From CAZXNF01 sp050741255 (GTDB lineage Bacteria; Pseudomonadota; Gammaproteobacteria; Burkholderiales; SG8-41): a DNA stretch of 6,688 nucleotides. The DNA lies in assembly GCA_050741255.1 (NCBI GenBank), contig JBOIEQ010000200.1, positions 1 to 6,688 on the forward strand, read 5' to 3'. This document shows positions 1 through 5,822 of the stretch, piece after piece (position 1 is the stretch's first letter; every line of letters begins with the position of its first letter). The notes beneath the pieces were generated by a model. The model searched no databases. It had not been told where the DNA came from and worked only from the letters and a program-made list of their open reading frames with translations. Position numbers and translations under genes: made by a program.

Positions 1-13
1 CGACCCCACGGTG

Positions 14-148
14 TAATGCGCCGTCGGCAACCCCTGCCGCCGGGCGCGCACGCGGCTGCGGAAGTTGATTCAGGCGTCCCGTTACACGGTGATGGCGCCC
101 CGGGCGCTTCCGCCGGGGGCGCCTGACGACTACGTGCCGAAGTCCTGA
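14..148 (+). other. Possible C-terminal remnant of an unrecognised gene
   Basis: After an in-frame TAA at 14-16, this frame stays open to a TGA at 146-148. Nearly every codon ends in G or C, like the real genes nearby. The reading is arginine-rich at first and ends with a Pro/Gly/Asp segment, PPGAPDDYVPKS. No convincing start codon or ribosome binding site precedes it, although ATG and TTG codons occur inside. It could be the tail of a gene broken by a stop or frameshift, or chance coding-like sequence. I do not recognise a family. If real, it converges on the DUF3455 gene with a 13-base gap. Confidence 0.2.
94..123. terminator. Strong GC-rich hairpin, possible terminator
   Basis: GGCGCCCC (94-101) pairs with GGGGCGCC (116-123). 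Inside it, after a single G-G mismatch (102/115), GGCG (103-106) pairs with CGCC (111-114) around a CTTC loop. That makes 12 base pairs in 30 bases. It lies about 40 bases beyond the stop of the - strand DUF3455 gene. No T-run follows on either strand, so a canonical Rho-independent terminator is not shown; it could instead block exonuclease decay or be part of coding sequence. Confidence 0.35.
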
Positions 149-161
149 TCCGGCCGACCGT

Positions 162-695
162 TCACCTCGGGCTGAAGAAAACGTAATCCGCCGTGTAGGC
201 AACGCGCGCCGACGTACCGGCCGTATCGCGGCCGCACCCCGCCGCGGGGGCTACCCCGCCCGTGGTGTTCACGCGCTGGATGCTGGTCACCTTGCTGAAC
301 GACCCCGCAGTGCCGGTCGGCTTTGCGGTCAACAGCAGCCAGGGAACGGCGCCCGCCACCGGCGCAGCGGCCCGCGCTTTCAGCGCGCCGACGATCCTGC
401 TGCCATCGGTCGCCTCCCAGTACGGGCCCGCGCCGTGACGGCCGATCGTGTTGCCGCGCGCGTCAAACAGTTCCGCGTCCGGCGCCACGAACACCCATTC
501 ATACGCGGCGGCGTCGGCTTTCGTGCCGCGGCATTCGTAGATCTGCACGCCTTTCGCCGGCACGATCATCGCCAGCGACTCGTTCGCCCCGGCCCTCAAC
601 GGGTCGGGAACCTCGACCGGGCGTGTGTTCGCGCAGGCGGTGAGCAGCAGCGCGAGCGCGCCCGCCACCGTGTGGATTGCAGTACGACCATTCAT
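162..695 (-). CDS. DUF3455 family lipoprotein
   Basis: This 177-residue protein belongs to the DUF3455 family, whose function is not established. The N-terminus is a lipoprotein signal: a short Arg-containing start, a hydrophobic stretch (about 10-18) and a lipobox LTAC ending at Cys21. It should therefore be exported and lipid-anchored; Ala at the next position is compatible with outer-membrane sorting. Family hallmarks are QIYECR (51-56), WVFVAPDAELFD (67-78), GPYWEATDGS (90-99), PWLLL (118-122), IQRVNTTGG (139-147) and YTADYVFF (167-174). Cys55 and Cys154 could form a disulfide. The start is supported by AAGGAGA (701-707, reverse strand) five bases upstream of ATG. It lies 28 bases downstream of the methyltransferase, so the two are probably co-transcribed. 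Family membership is recognised from motifs; the biochemical role is unknown. Confidence 0.85.
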   Translation of the reverse strand: MNGRTAIHTVAGALALLLTACANTRPVEVPDPLRAGANESLAMIVPAKGVQIYECRGTKADAAAYEWVFVAPDAELFDARGNTIGRHGAGPYWEATDGSRIVGALKARAAAPVAGAVPWLLLTAKPTGTAGSFSKVTSIQRVNTTGGVAPAAGCGRDTAGTSARVAYTADYVFFSPR

Positions 696-723
696 GATGT
701 TCTCCTTGGTCCTGCGCCGGATT

Positions 724-1557
724 TCAGCGCTTGGTGATGACGATTTCGAGGTATTCGCCGGGCACCACGAGCGATGCCGGTCCGGCGATGTTCATCTCCC
801 CGAGGAGCTTCGTGATGTCGCGCTCCAGCGCCTGCTGGCCTTTCGCGTCGAGTGCGGCAAACGCCTTGTGCGTCGGGCCGTAGAAGTCGCGGAATACCTG
901 CACCCAGTGCGCGGCCGAACGGTAACGGAAGTTGAAATGACGGCGCTCGCACCGGATGTCCGCGGCCCGGGTGCCGAACAGCTCGACGATGTGCGGCTCG
1001 GTGCCCCACAGCGCAGGCGACTTCAGTCCCGCGGGCGGCGGCACGTGGGCGCCGATGAGCTTGAACAGCCGGCCGATGAATCCTTCCGGCGTCCAGTTCG
1101 CCAGGCCGATGCGGCCGCCGCTGCGCACCACGCGCAGCATTTCACGGGCCGCGCGGCCGTGCTCGGGCGTGAACATGACGCCGTAGGTCGACAGCACGAC
1201 ATCGAAGCTGTTGTCGTCGAACGGCAGTTGCTCCGCGTCCGCGACCTGGAACTTCACGGACAGGCCTTCCGCGCCCGCGCGCAGGCGGCCTTTTTCCAGC
1301 AGTTCCGGCACGTAGTCGGTCGAGGTGACCTTGGCGAACCGGCGCGCCGCGGCCAGCGTCGCATTGCCGTTGCCGGCGGCGACGTCGAGCACGCGCTCGT
1401 CGGCACACACATCGACGGCCTCGGCGAGCGTTTCGCCGACGATCTGCAGGGTGGTGCCGACGACCGCGAAGTCGCCGCTGGCCCAGGTGGCCTGCTGGCG
1501 CTGCTTGATCATGGCGAAATCCGGGGTGGCTGCGGGTTTTTCGAGAACGAGACTCAT
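724..1557 (-). CDS. Class I SAM-dependent methyltransferase
   Basis: A 277-residue soluble methyltransferase of the UbiE/Methyltransf_11 type, transferring a methyl group from S-adenosylmethionine to an unknown, probably small-molecule acceptor. Motif I is VLDVAAGNGN (56-65), which binds SAM. The strand-2 acidic region is STDYVPELL (79-87), with Asp81 expected to contact the ribose. Motif II is ADAEQLPFDDNSFDVV (106-121), and a post-motif segment is LRVVRSGGRIGLANW (141-155). The C-terminal third (about 160-277) is a helical cap-like region that usually sets substrate choice, and I cannot read specificity from it. An upstream in-frame ATG would add 37 residues that look non-coding; ATG at 1557 is preferred because GAGGAG lies seven bases upstream and homologues usually begin close to such an MSLVLEKP-like N-terminus. 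It is first in a probable operon with the DUF3455 lipoprotein and divergent from an AraC-type regulator. Confidence 0.88.
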   Translation of the reverse strand: MSLVLEKPAATPDFAMIKQRQQATWASGDFAVVGTTLQIVGETLAEAVDVCADERVLDVAAGNGNATLAAARRFAKVTSTDYVPELLEKGRLRAGAEGLSVKFQVADAEQLPFDDNSFDVVLSTYGVMFTPEHGRAAREMLRVVRSGGRIGLANWTPEGFIGRLFKLIGAHVPPPAGLKSPALWGTEPHIVELFGTRAADIRCERRHFNFRYRSAAHWVQVFRDFYGPTHKAFAALDAKGQQALERDITKLLGEMNIAGPASLVVPGEYLEIVITKR

Positions 1558-1747
1558 GGAACTGCTCCTCAGGTTAGGGTGGGTGCCCGCGGGCCGAAAA
1601 CCGGCACCGCGAAGACGGGCGCATTGTTCCCGGCCAGGGCCATTGACGCTGCACCCGGTGTCGGGCAAATTTGCTCTCCCGTCCGGTTTTGCCGCACGGA
1701 TTGACCGCTTTTCCGCCGCACTTGATCCAGGCTCCGCCCGGCAACCA
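1558..1747. promoter_or_regulatory. Divergent intergenic region, methyltransferase/AraC
   Basis: This 190-base gap separates two divergent genes and should contain both promoters. On the + strand TTGACG (1643-1648) and CAAATT (1666-1671) are separated by 17 bases, a plausible sigma-70 promoter for the regulator. The second hexamer sits inside a perfect palindrome, GCAAATTTGC (1665-1674), unusual in such GC-rich DNA. AAAACCGG (1597-1604) and CCGGTTTT (1683-1690) form a widely spaced inverted pair, and GCCCGCGGGC (1585-1594) is another 10-base palindrome. I see no convincing - strand promoter. All assignments are by eye. Confidence 0.4.
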
Positions 1748-2755
1748 ATGAACCACGATCCCCTGTCCGATGTGCTGCGCAGCGTGCGCCTGCGCGGCGC
1801 GATCTTCTTCTACGTCAGCTGCCGCGACGAGTGGGTGGCCCAGTCGCCCGCGACGCGCGACATTGCCGAGGCGGTCATGCCGGGTGCGGAGCACGTGCTG
1901 GGCTACCACCTGATCGTCAAGGGCGACAGTTGGACGGCGGCCGATGGTGTGCCCCCGCAACGCCTCGCCGGCGGCGACATCGTGATGTTTCCGCGCGGCG
2001 ATGCCCATGTGCTGTCGAGCGCGCCGGGCATGCAGGCGCAGCCGTACGGCGCCGACTGGCTGATGGCGAACAGCGACGTCGCCAAACCCATCCCCCTCGC
2101 CTACTACGGCCAGGTGCTGCAACCGGGCGCCAGCATGCCGCCGGAGGAAGCCAGCACCGTCGTCATCTGCGGCTTCATCGGCTGCGACCTGCGGCCCTTC
2201 AACCCCCTGATCGAGGCCCTGCCGCGCCTGCTGCATCTGCCGGCAGGCGGCGTCGGCGCCTGGGTCGCGCCGATGCTGCACCAGGCGGTGTCCGAATCGC
2301 AGGCGCAGCGGGCCGGCAGCGCGGCGGTGCTCGAACGCCTGAGCGAGATGGTGTTCGTCGATTCCGCGCGGCGCTATCTCGAATCGCTGCCGGAGGATGC
2401 CTCGGGCTGGCTGGCCGCGCTGCGCGACCGCCATATCGGACGGGCCATCAGCCTGCTGCACGAACGGCCGGCGGAGGCCTGGACGAACGATGAACTGGGC
2501 CGGCAGATCGGCCTGTCGCGTTCCGCGCTGCACGAACGCTTCGTCAAGCTGGTCGGCCTGGCGCCGATGCAGTACCTGGCGAACTGGCGCATGCAGCTCG
2601 GCGCGGGTCTGCTGCGTAAAGACAACACGACGGTGGCGGCGATCGCGCAGGAGGTCGGCTATGATTCGGAGGCCGCCTTCGCGCGCGCCTTCAAGCGCCT
2701 GGTCGGGCAACCCCCGGCCGCCTGGCGGCGCGCGCAGCGTGCATCGACGAGTTAA
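1748..2755 (+). CDS. AraC family transcriptional regulator, cupin_6 type
   Basis: A 335-residue regulator with an N-terminal cupin-like effector domain (about 5-190, AraC_binding/cupin_6 type) and a C-terminal AraC DNA-binding domain (about 228-330). The N-terminus DPLSDVLRSVRLRGAIFF is typical of the subfamily. In the DNA-binding part, helix-turn-helix 1 is around NDELGRQIGLSRSALHERF (247-265) and helix-turn-helix 2 around VAAIAQEVGYDSEAAFARAF (296-315), followed by the usual G-x-P-x-x-W (GQPPAAW). The open frame extends far upstream, but those codons lie opposite the methyltransferase gene and do not resemble this family. ATG 1748 fits the family N-terminus, although no good ribosome binding site precedes it; a TTG slightly upstream is possible. 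Divergent placement suggests control of the methyltransferase/DUF3455 pair, which is inference. Members often respond to small molecules; the ligand here is unknown. Confidence 0.88.
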   Translation: MNHDPLSDVLRSVRLRGAIFFYVSCRDEWVAQSPATRDIAEAVMPGAEHVLGYHLIVKGDSWTAADGVPPQRLAGGDIVMFPRGDAHVLSSAPGMQAQPYGADWLMANSDVAKPIPLAYYGQVLQPGASMPPEEASTVVICGFIGCDLRPFNPLIEALPRLLHLPAGGVGAWVAPMLHQAVSESQAQRAGSAAVLERLSEMVFVDSARRYLESLPEDASGWLAALRDRHIGRAISLLHERPAEAWTNDELGRQIGLSRSALHERFVKLVGLAPMQYLANWRMQLGAGLLRKDNTTVAAIAQEVGYDSEAAFARAFKRLVGQPPAAWRRAQRASTS

Positions 2756-2756
2756 A

Positions 2757-2877
2757 AACGATTGAACCACAGAGGCACAGAGGCACGGAGGAGGTCAGCC
2801 GCCGAATATCGACCCAAGAACATCATGTCTGTCTTGTCTTTTCTCCGTGTCTCCGTGCCTCTGTGGTTCCATTCGTT
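2757..2877. repeat. 121-base inverted-repeat element
   Basis: The arms at 2764-2790 and 2843-2869 are inverted copies matching at 25 of 27 positions. Outer AACGA (2757-2761) and TCGTT (2873-2877) extend the symmetry after a small indel. Each arm is itself an imperfect tandem 8-mer: CACAGAGG, CACAGAGG, CACGGAGG (2768-2791), mirrored at 2843-2866. A 52-base central segment (2791-2842) separates the arms. The style resembles the 'ACCACAGAG...' dispersed palindromic repeats seen between genes in many environmental bacterial genomes, which often give rise to spurious ORF predictions. It starts two bases after the AraC gene's stop codon, so it may also act as its transcript end. No transposase is encoded. 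Confidence 0.75.
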
Positions 2878-2896
2878 GATCTTTTGACTCACAACC

Positions 2897-3670
2897 ATGG
2901 CCCTCGCTCTCCCCGCCCGCACGCCCAAGCCGCGCAAGCGCGGCATCACCTCCATGATCGACTTCGGACCGGACACCTTCGGCTGGACCGGCGCGGAGGG
3001 CGGCATCCGCCCCCTGCTCGAAGCCTGCGCGAACTACATCGACTTCGCGAAGATTTACGCCCTGAATGCCCTGCTGCTGCCGCGCGATGTGGTGAAAGCC
3101 GCCGCGAAGGTCTACCGCGAGTTCGACGTCACCCCTTTCGCCGGCGGCATCCTGTTCGAATACGCCTGGCAGAAGAATGCGCTCGAAGACCTGGAACGAC
3201 TGCTGGCCGATCTCGAGATCGGCGGCCTGGAGATTTCCGAGAACTACGTGGCGCTGACCGACGACGAACGCGCACGCATGATCGACCGCTTCCAGAAGCG
3301 CGGCCTCTACATCAAGTACGAATTCGGCCGCAAGAATCCGACGGCCCCGCTGTCGATCGAGGAACTGGGCGGCATCGTTGAAGCCGTGGGTAAACAGGGC
3401 ATCGAGCATGTGATCGTCGAGCAAAGCGACTTCGACATGCTGGTGGCCGCACGCGCCGATGCGATCGAGGCGCTCAAAAAGCAGAGCTGGTTCGAACGCC
3501 TGCTGATCGAAGCCGATCCCTACCGCTTCCCCAAGCAACACGCCGAGCTCATCAAGACCTTCGGGCCGGAGGTGAACCTCGCGAACATCACCCCGGGGCA
3601 GGTGCTGCGCGTGGAAGGCTTCCGCCTCGGGATCGGGCGCGGGGTCGATTACTCGATCATCGCGCGCTAG
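2897..3670 (+). CDS. ComA-like phosphosulfolactate synthase family protein
   Basis: A 257-residue TIM-barrel protein of the phosphosulfolactate synthase (ComA, PF02679) family. Known members add sulfite to phosphoenolpyruvate, in coenzyme M synthesis in methanogens and in sulfolactate formation in Bacillus. Matching segments are RGITSMIDFG (15-24), YIDFAK (47-52), FAGGILFEYAW (81-91), LEISEN (111-116), KYEFGRK (140-146), LIEA (203-206), GPEVNLANI (223-231) and an E-x-x-RLG near the end (240-245). Lys52, Glu88, Glu142 and Glu205 are kept. The family's ARESG/GRESG loop is replaced by EQSDFD (175-180), and the GWGTS after the first lysine by YALNA, so the substrate may differ. No comB, comC, comD or comE lies nearby. 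The ATG start keeps the family's N-terminal RG-hydrophobic-D pattern but lacks a Shine-Dalgarno sequence; the inverted repeat ends 19 bases upstream. Family is fairly certain, reaction is not. Confidence 0.75.
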   Translation: MALALPARTPKPRKRGITSMIDFGPDTFGWTGAEGGIRPLLEACANYIDFAKIYALNALLLPRDVVKAAAKVYREFDVTPFAGGILFEYAWQKNALEDLERLLADLEIGGLEISENYVALTDDERARMIDRFQKRGLYIKYEFGRKNPTAPLSIEELGGIVEAVGKQGIEHVIVEQSDFDMLVAARADAIEALKKQSWFERLLIEADPYRFPKQHAELIKTFGPEVNLANITPGQVLRVEGFRLGIGRGVDYSIIAR

Positions 3671-3680
3671 CCCCGCGCCC

Positions 3681-4235
3681 ATGCCGGCAGTGCGCCGCCT
3701 CGACCGGGGCGATTTCAACCAGCCCACGCTGCGAGTCGCCCGCGATCTGCTTGGAAAATTCATCGTCCGCCGCATCGGAACGCGGGTGATCGCGGCGATG
3801 ATCGTCGAGACCGAAGCCTACAAGGGCCCCGCGGACCGCGCCGCGCACACGCACGGCGGACGCCGCACGCCGCGCGTGGAACCGCTCTGGCAGGACGGCG
3901 GCACCGCCTACGTGTACCTTTGCTATGGCATCCACTGGCTGCTCAACTTCAGCACGGCCGGCGCGGGGAAGCCCGAGGGCGTGTTGATCCGCGGCATCGT
4001 CACCGACGGACGGCATGCCCTGCTCGGCCCCGGCAAGGTCACCCGCCACCTGCAGGTCGACCGGCGGCTCGACGGCGTCGATGTCACGGTGTCGAAGGCA
4101 TTGTGGGTGGAGGACCGCGGCGTGCCGGTCGCCCGCCGGTCAGTGCTGCGCGGTCCCCGCATCGGCGTCGACTACGCCGGCCCCGACTGGGCCGGGAAAC
4201 CCTGGCGCTTCCGGATCGCCCCACCGCCGCGGTAA
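3681..4235 (+). CDS. mpg: 3-methyladenine DNA glycosylase (AAG/Mpg family)
   Basis: A 184-residue monofunctional DNA glycosylase of the AAG/Mpg family (PF02245), which excises alkylated purines and similar bases to start base-excision repair. ETEAY (43-47) contains Glu45, equivalent to the catalytic Glu125 of human AAG. Tyr47 and His56 (in AAHTHGG) match Tyr127 and His136, which frame the base pocket. YVYLCYGIHWLLN (77-89) supplies Tyr79, Tyr82 (the DNA-intercalating tyrosine, human Tyr162) and Asn89 (human Asn169). LIRG carries Arg104, matching human Arg182. LGPGKVTRHL (115-124) and RGPRIGV (157-163) are further family blocks. The common TPRN-x-x-MF loop is altered to TPRVEPLW. Length is typical of the bacterial form. 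The start lies 10 bases after the ComA-like stop with no clear ribosome binding site, which suggests coupled translation. Human residue numbers are from memory. Confidence 0.93.
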   Translation: MPAVRRLDRGDFNQPTLRVARDLLGKFIVRRIGTRVIAAMIVETEAYKGPADRAAHTHGGRRTPRVEPLWQDGGTAYVYLCYGIHWLLNFSTAGAGKPEGVLIRGIVTDGRHALLGPGKVTRHLQVDRRLDGVDVTVSKALWVEDRGVPVARRSVLRGPRIGVDYAGPDWAGKPWRFRIAPPPR

Positions 4236-4332
4236 CACCGGAGCGGCGAATCCGCACGCAGGAGCGTTATCATTCCCACCCTGCTCAACCCGTGCATCCG
4301 CGCGGCCATCAGCATCCCGAGGACATTTTCCG

Positions 4333-5772
4333 ATGACGAAGCAACACGACAATCTGATCGGCGGCCAGTGGGTCGCCGGCGGCGCTTATTCGCCGAACCG
4401 TAACCCGTCCAACCTCGCGGACGTGGTCGGTGAATACGCGCAGGGCCAGGCACAGCAGGTCGATGCGGCCGTCGCCGCCGCGCGCGCGGCGTTTCCCGCG
4501 TGGTCGGTCTCGAACATCCAGATGCGCTTTGAAGCGCTGGAAAAAATCGGCGCCGAAATCCTCGCGCGCAAGGAAGAACTCGGCGAACTGCTGGCGCGGG
4601 AAGAAGGCAAGACGCGGCCCGAGGCCATCGGCGAAGCCACGCGCGCGGGCTATATCTTCAAGTTCTTCGCCGGCGAATGCCTGCGGCTCGCGGGCGAAAC
4701 CCTCGCCTCCGTGCGCCCCGGGATCGGCGTCGAGGTGACGCGGGAACCCGTCGGCGTGGTGGGGCTGATCACGCCGTGGAATTTCCCGATCGCGATCCCG
4801 GCATGGAAGATCGCGCCGGCGCTGGCTTACGCCAACTGCGTGGTCATGAAGCCCGCGGATCTCGTGCCCGGCTGTGCGTGGGCGCTGGCCGACATCATCC
4901 AGCGCAGCGGCATCCCGCCGGGCGTGTTCAACCTCGTGATGGGCCGCGGCAGCGTGATCGGCGAGGCCCTGGTCAATCACAAGGGCGTCGACGCCATCAG
5001 CTTCACCGGTTCGGTGGAAACGGGCGGCCGCATCGCGCAAACCTGTGCCGCCGGCCTCAAGAAAGTGCAACTCGAAATGGGCGGCAAGAATCCGCAGGTC
5101 GTGCTCGACGACGCCGACCTCAAGACCGCGGTCGAGTTGAGCGTGCAGAGCGCCTTCTTCTCAACCGGCCAGCGCTGCACCGCATCGAGCCGCCTGATCG
5201 TCACCGCCGGCATCTACCCGAAGTATGTCGAGGCCATGAAGGAACGTATGGCGGGGCTCAAGGTGGACGACGCGCTCAAGGCGGGCACCGACATCGGCCC
5301 GGTGTCCTCGGAAGCCCAGTTGAAGCAGGACCTCGAGTACGTGGCGATCGGCAAGGCGGAAGGCGCGACGCTGGCCGCCGGCGGCGAGCGGCTGCAGCGC
5401 GGCGCGGAAGGCTATTACATGGCGCCGGCCCTGTTCACCGAATCCACGCCCGCGATGCGCATCAACCGCGAGGAGATCTTCGGCCCGGTCGCCAGCGTCA
5501 TCCGCGTGAAGGATTACGAGGAGGCGCTCGCCGTCGCCAACGACACCCCGTTCGGGCTGTCGTCCGGCATCGCCACCACGTCACTGAAATACGCAACCCA
5601 CTTCAAGCGCCACGCGCAGGCGGGCCTCGTGATGGTGAACCTGCCGACCGCCGGCGTGGACTACCACGTGCCGTTTGGCGGCCGCAAAGGCAGCAGCTAC
5701 GGGCCGCGCGAGCAAGGCCGCTACGCGCAGGAGTTCTTCACGACGGTGAAGACCGCTTATACGCTCGCCTAA
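4333..5772 (+). CDS. Aldehyde dehydrogenase, probable 2-oxoglutarate-semialdehyde type
   Basis: A 479-residue NAD(P)-dependent aldehyde dehydrogenase oxidising an aldehyde to a carboxylate in the cytoplasm. Motifs are complete: TPWNFP (147-152, Asn150 stabilises the oxyanion), VMKPAD (171-176, cofactor-binding Lys173), the FTGS turn (224-227), LEMGGKNP (247-254, general base Glu248), STGQRCTASSR with nucleophile Cys282, and EIFGP (381-385). The C-terminal block, PFGGRKGSSYGPREQG (447-462), resembles the 2,5-dioxovalerate (2-oxoglutarate semialdehyde) dehydrogenases and Bacillus YcbD-like enzymes of sugar-acid breakdown, but no pathway partner is present, so the substrate is a guess. Upstream open frame before 4333 overlaps the glycosylase and is rejected; GAGGA (4319-4323) lies nine bases before the ATG. 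The 97-base gap before it has a TATCAT hexamer (4268-4273) that could be a -10 box, with no matching -35, so it may have its own promoter. Confidence 0.9.
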   Translation: MTKQHDNLIGGQWVAGGAYSPNRNPSNLADVVGEYAQGQAQQVDAAVAAARAAFPAWSVSNIQMRFEALEKIGAEILARKEELGELLAREEGKTRPEAIGEATRAGYIFKFFAGECLRLAGETLASVRPGIGVEVTREPVGVVGLITPWNFPIAIPAWKIAPALAYANCVVMKPADLVPGCAWALADIIQRSGIPPGVFNLVMGRGSVIGEALVNHKGVDAISFTGSVETGGRIAQTCAAGLKKVQLEMGGKNPQVVLDDADLKTAVELSVQSAFFSTGQRCTASSRLIVTAGIYPKYVEAMKERMAGLKVDDALKAGTDIGPVSSEAQLKQDLEYVAIGKAEGATLAAGGERLQRGAEGYYMAPALFTESTPAMRINREEIFGPVASVIRVKDYEEALAVANDTPFGLSSGIATTSLKYATHFKRHAQAGLVMVNLPTAGVDYHVPFGGRKGSSYGPREQGRYAQEFFTTVKTAYTLA

Positions 5773-5822
5773 TCGGCGACGCCCTTGCCTGAAGGCAACG
5801 CGCTCGCCGGAGCGGCGACGCC
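5773..5822. terminator. Convergent spacer with two short hairpins
   Basis: This short gap between convergent genes holds two small stem-loops: TTGCC/GGCAA around TGAA (5785-5798) and CGCTC/GAGCG around GCCG (5801-5814). They are bracketed by an exact 10-base direct repeat, CGGCGACGCC (5774-5783 and 5813-5822). The stems could help terminate both transcripts, but there is no T-run on either strand, so classic Rho-independent termination is not shown. It could also be a REP-like unit. Confidence 0.35.

Noticed and set aside
1558..1668. N-terminal extension of the methyltransferase to an upstream ATG
   Set aside because: The extra 37 residues lack family similarity and pass through the ribosome binding site that fits the 1557 start.
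625..1704. Long + strand open frame of 359 codons
   Set aside because: It lies opposite the methyltransferase gene, which has complete family motifs and a ribosome binding site. The frame's translation shows no recognisable motif and is typical of antisense frames in GC-rich DNA.
1574..2770. Long - strand open frame of 398 codons
   Set aside because: Antisense to the AraC regulator, rich in Arg/Gln/His without domain signatures; a GC-rich mirror frame.
2768..2791. Tandem 8-base units suggesting a CRISPR or minisatellite
   Set aside because: Units are contiguous with no spacers and number only three; they are explained as an arm of the inverted repeat.
2795..3775. Long - strand open frame of 326 codons
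   Set aside because: Antisense to the ComA-like gene; its end runs through the inverted-repeat element, a common source of spurious proteins.
4243..4255. Small hairpin GCGG/CCGC after the glycosylase gene
   Set aside because: Only four base pairs and no T-run; expected by chance at this GC content.
4309..5070. - strand frame of 253 codons
   Set aside because: Antisense to the aldehyde dehydrogenase and without recognisable domains.
4677..5792. + strand frame of 371 codons, Arg/Gly-rich
   Set aside because: Shifted frame inside the aldehyde dehydrogenase gene, whose own frame has all catalytic motifs.
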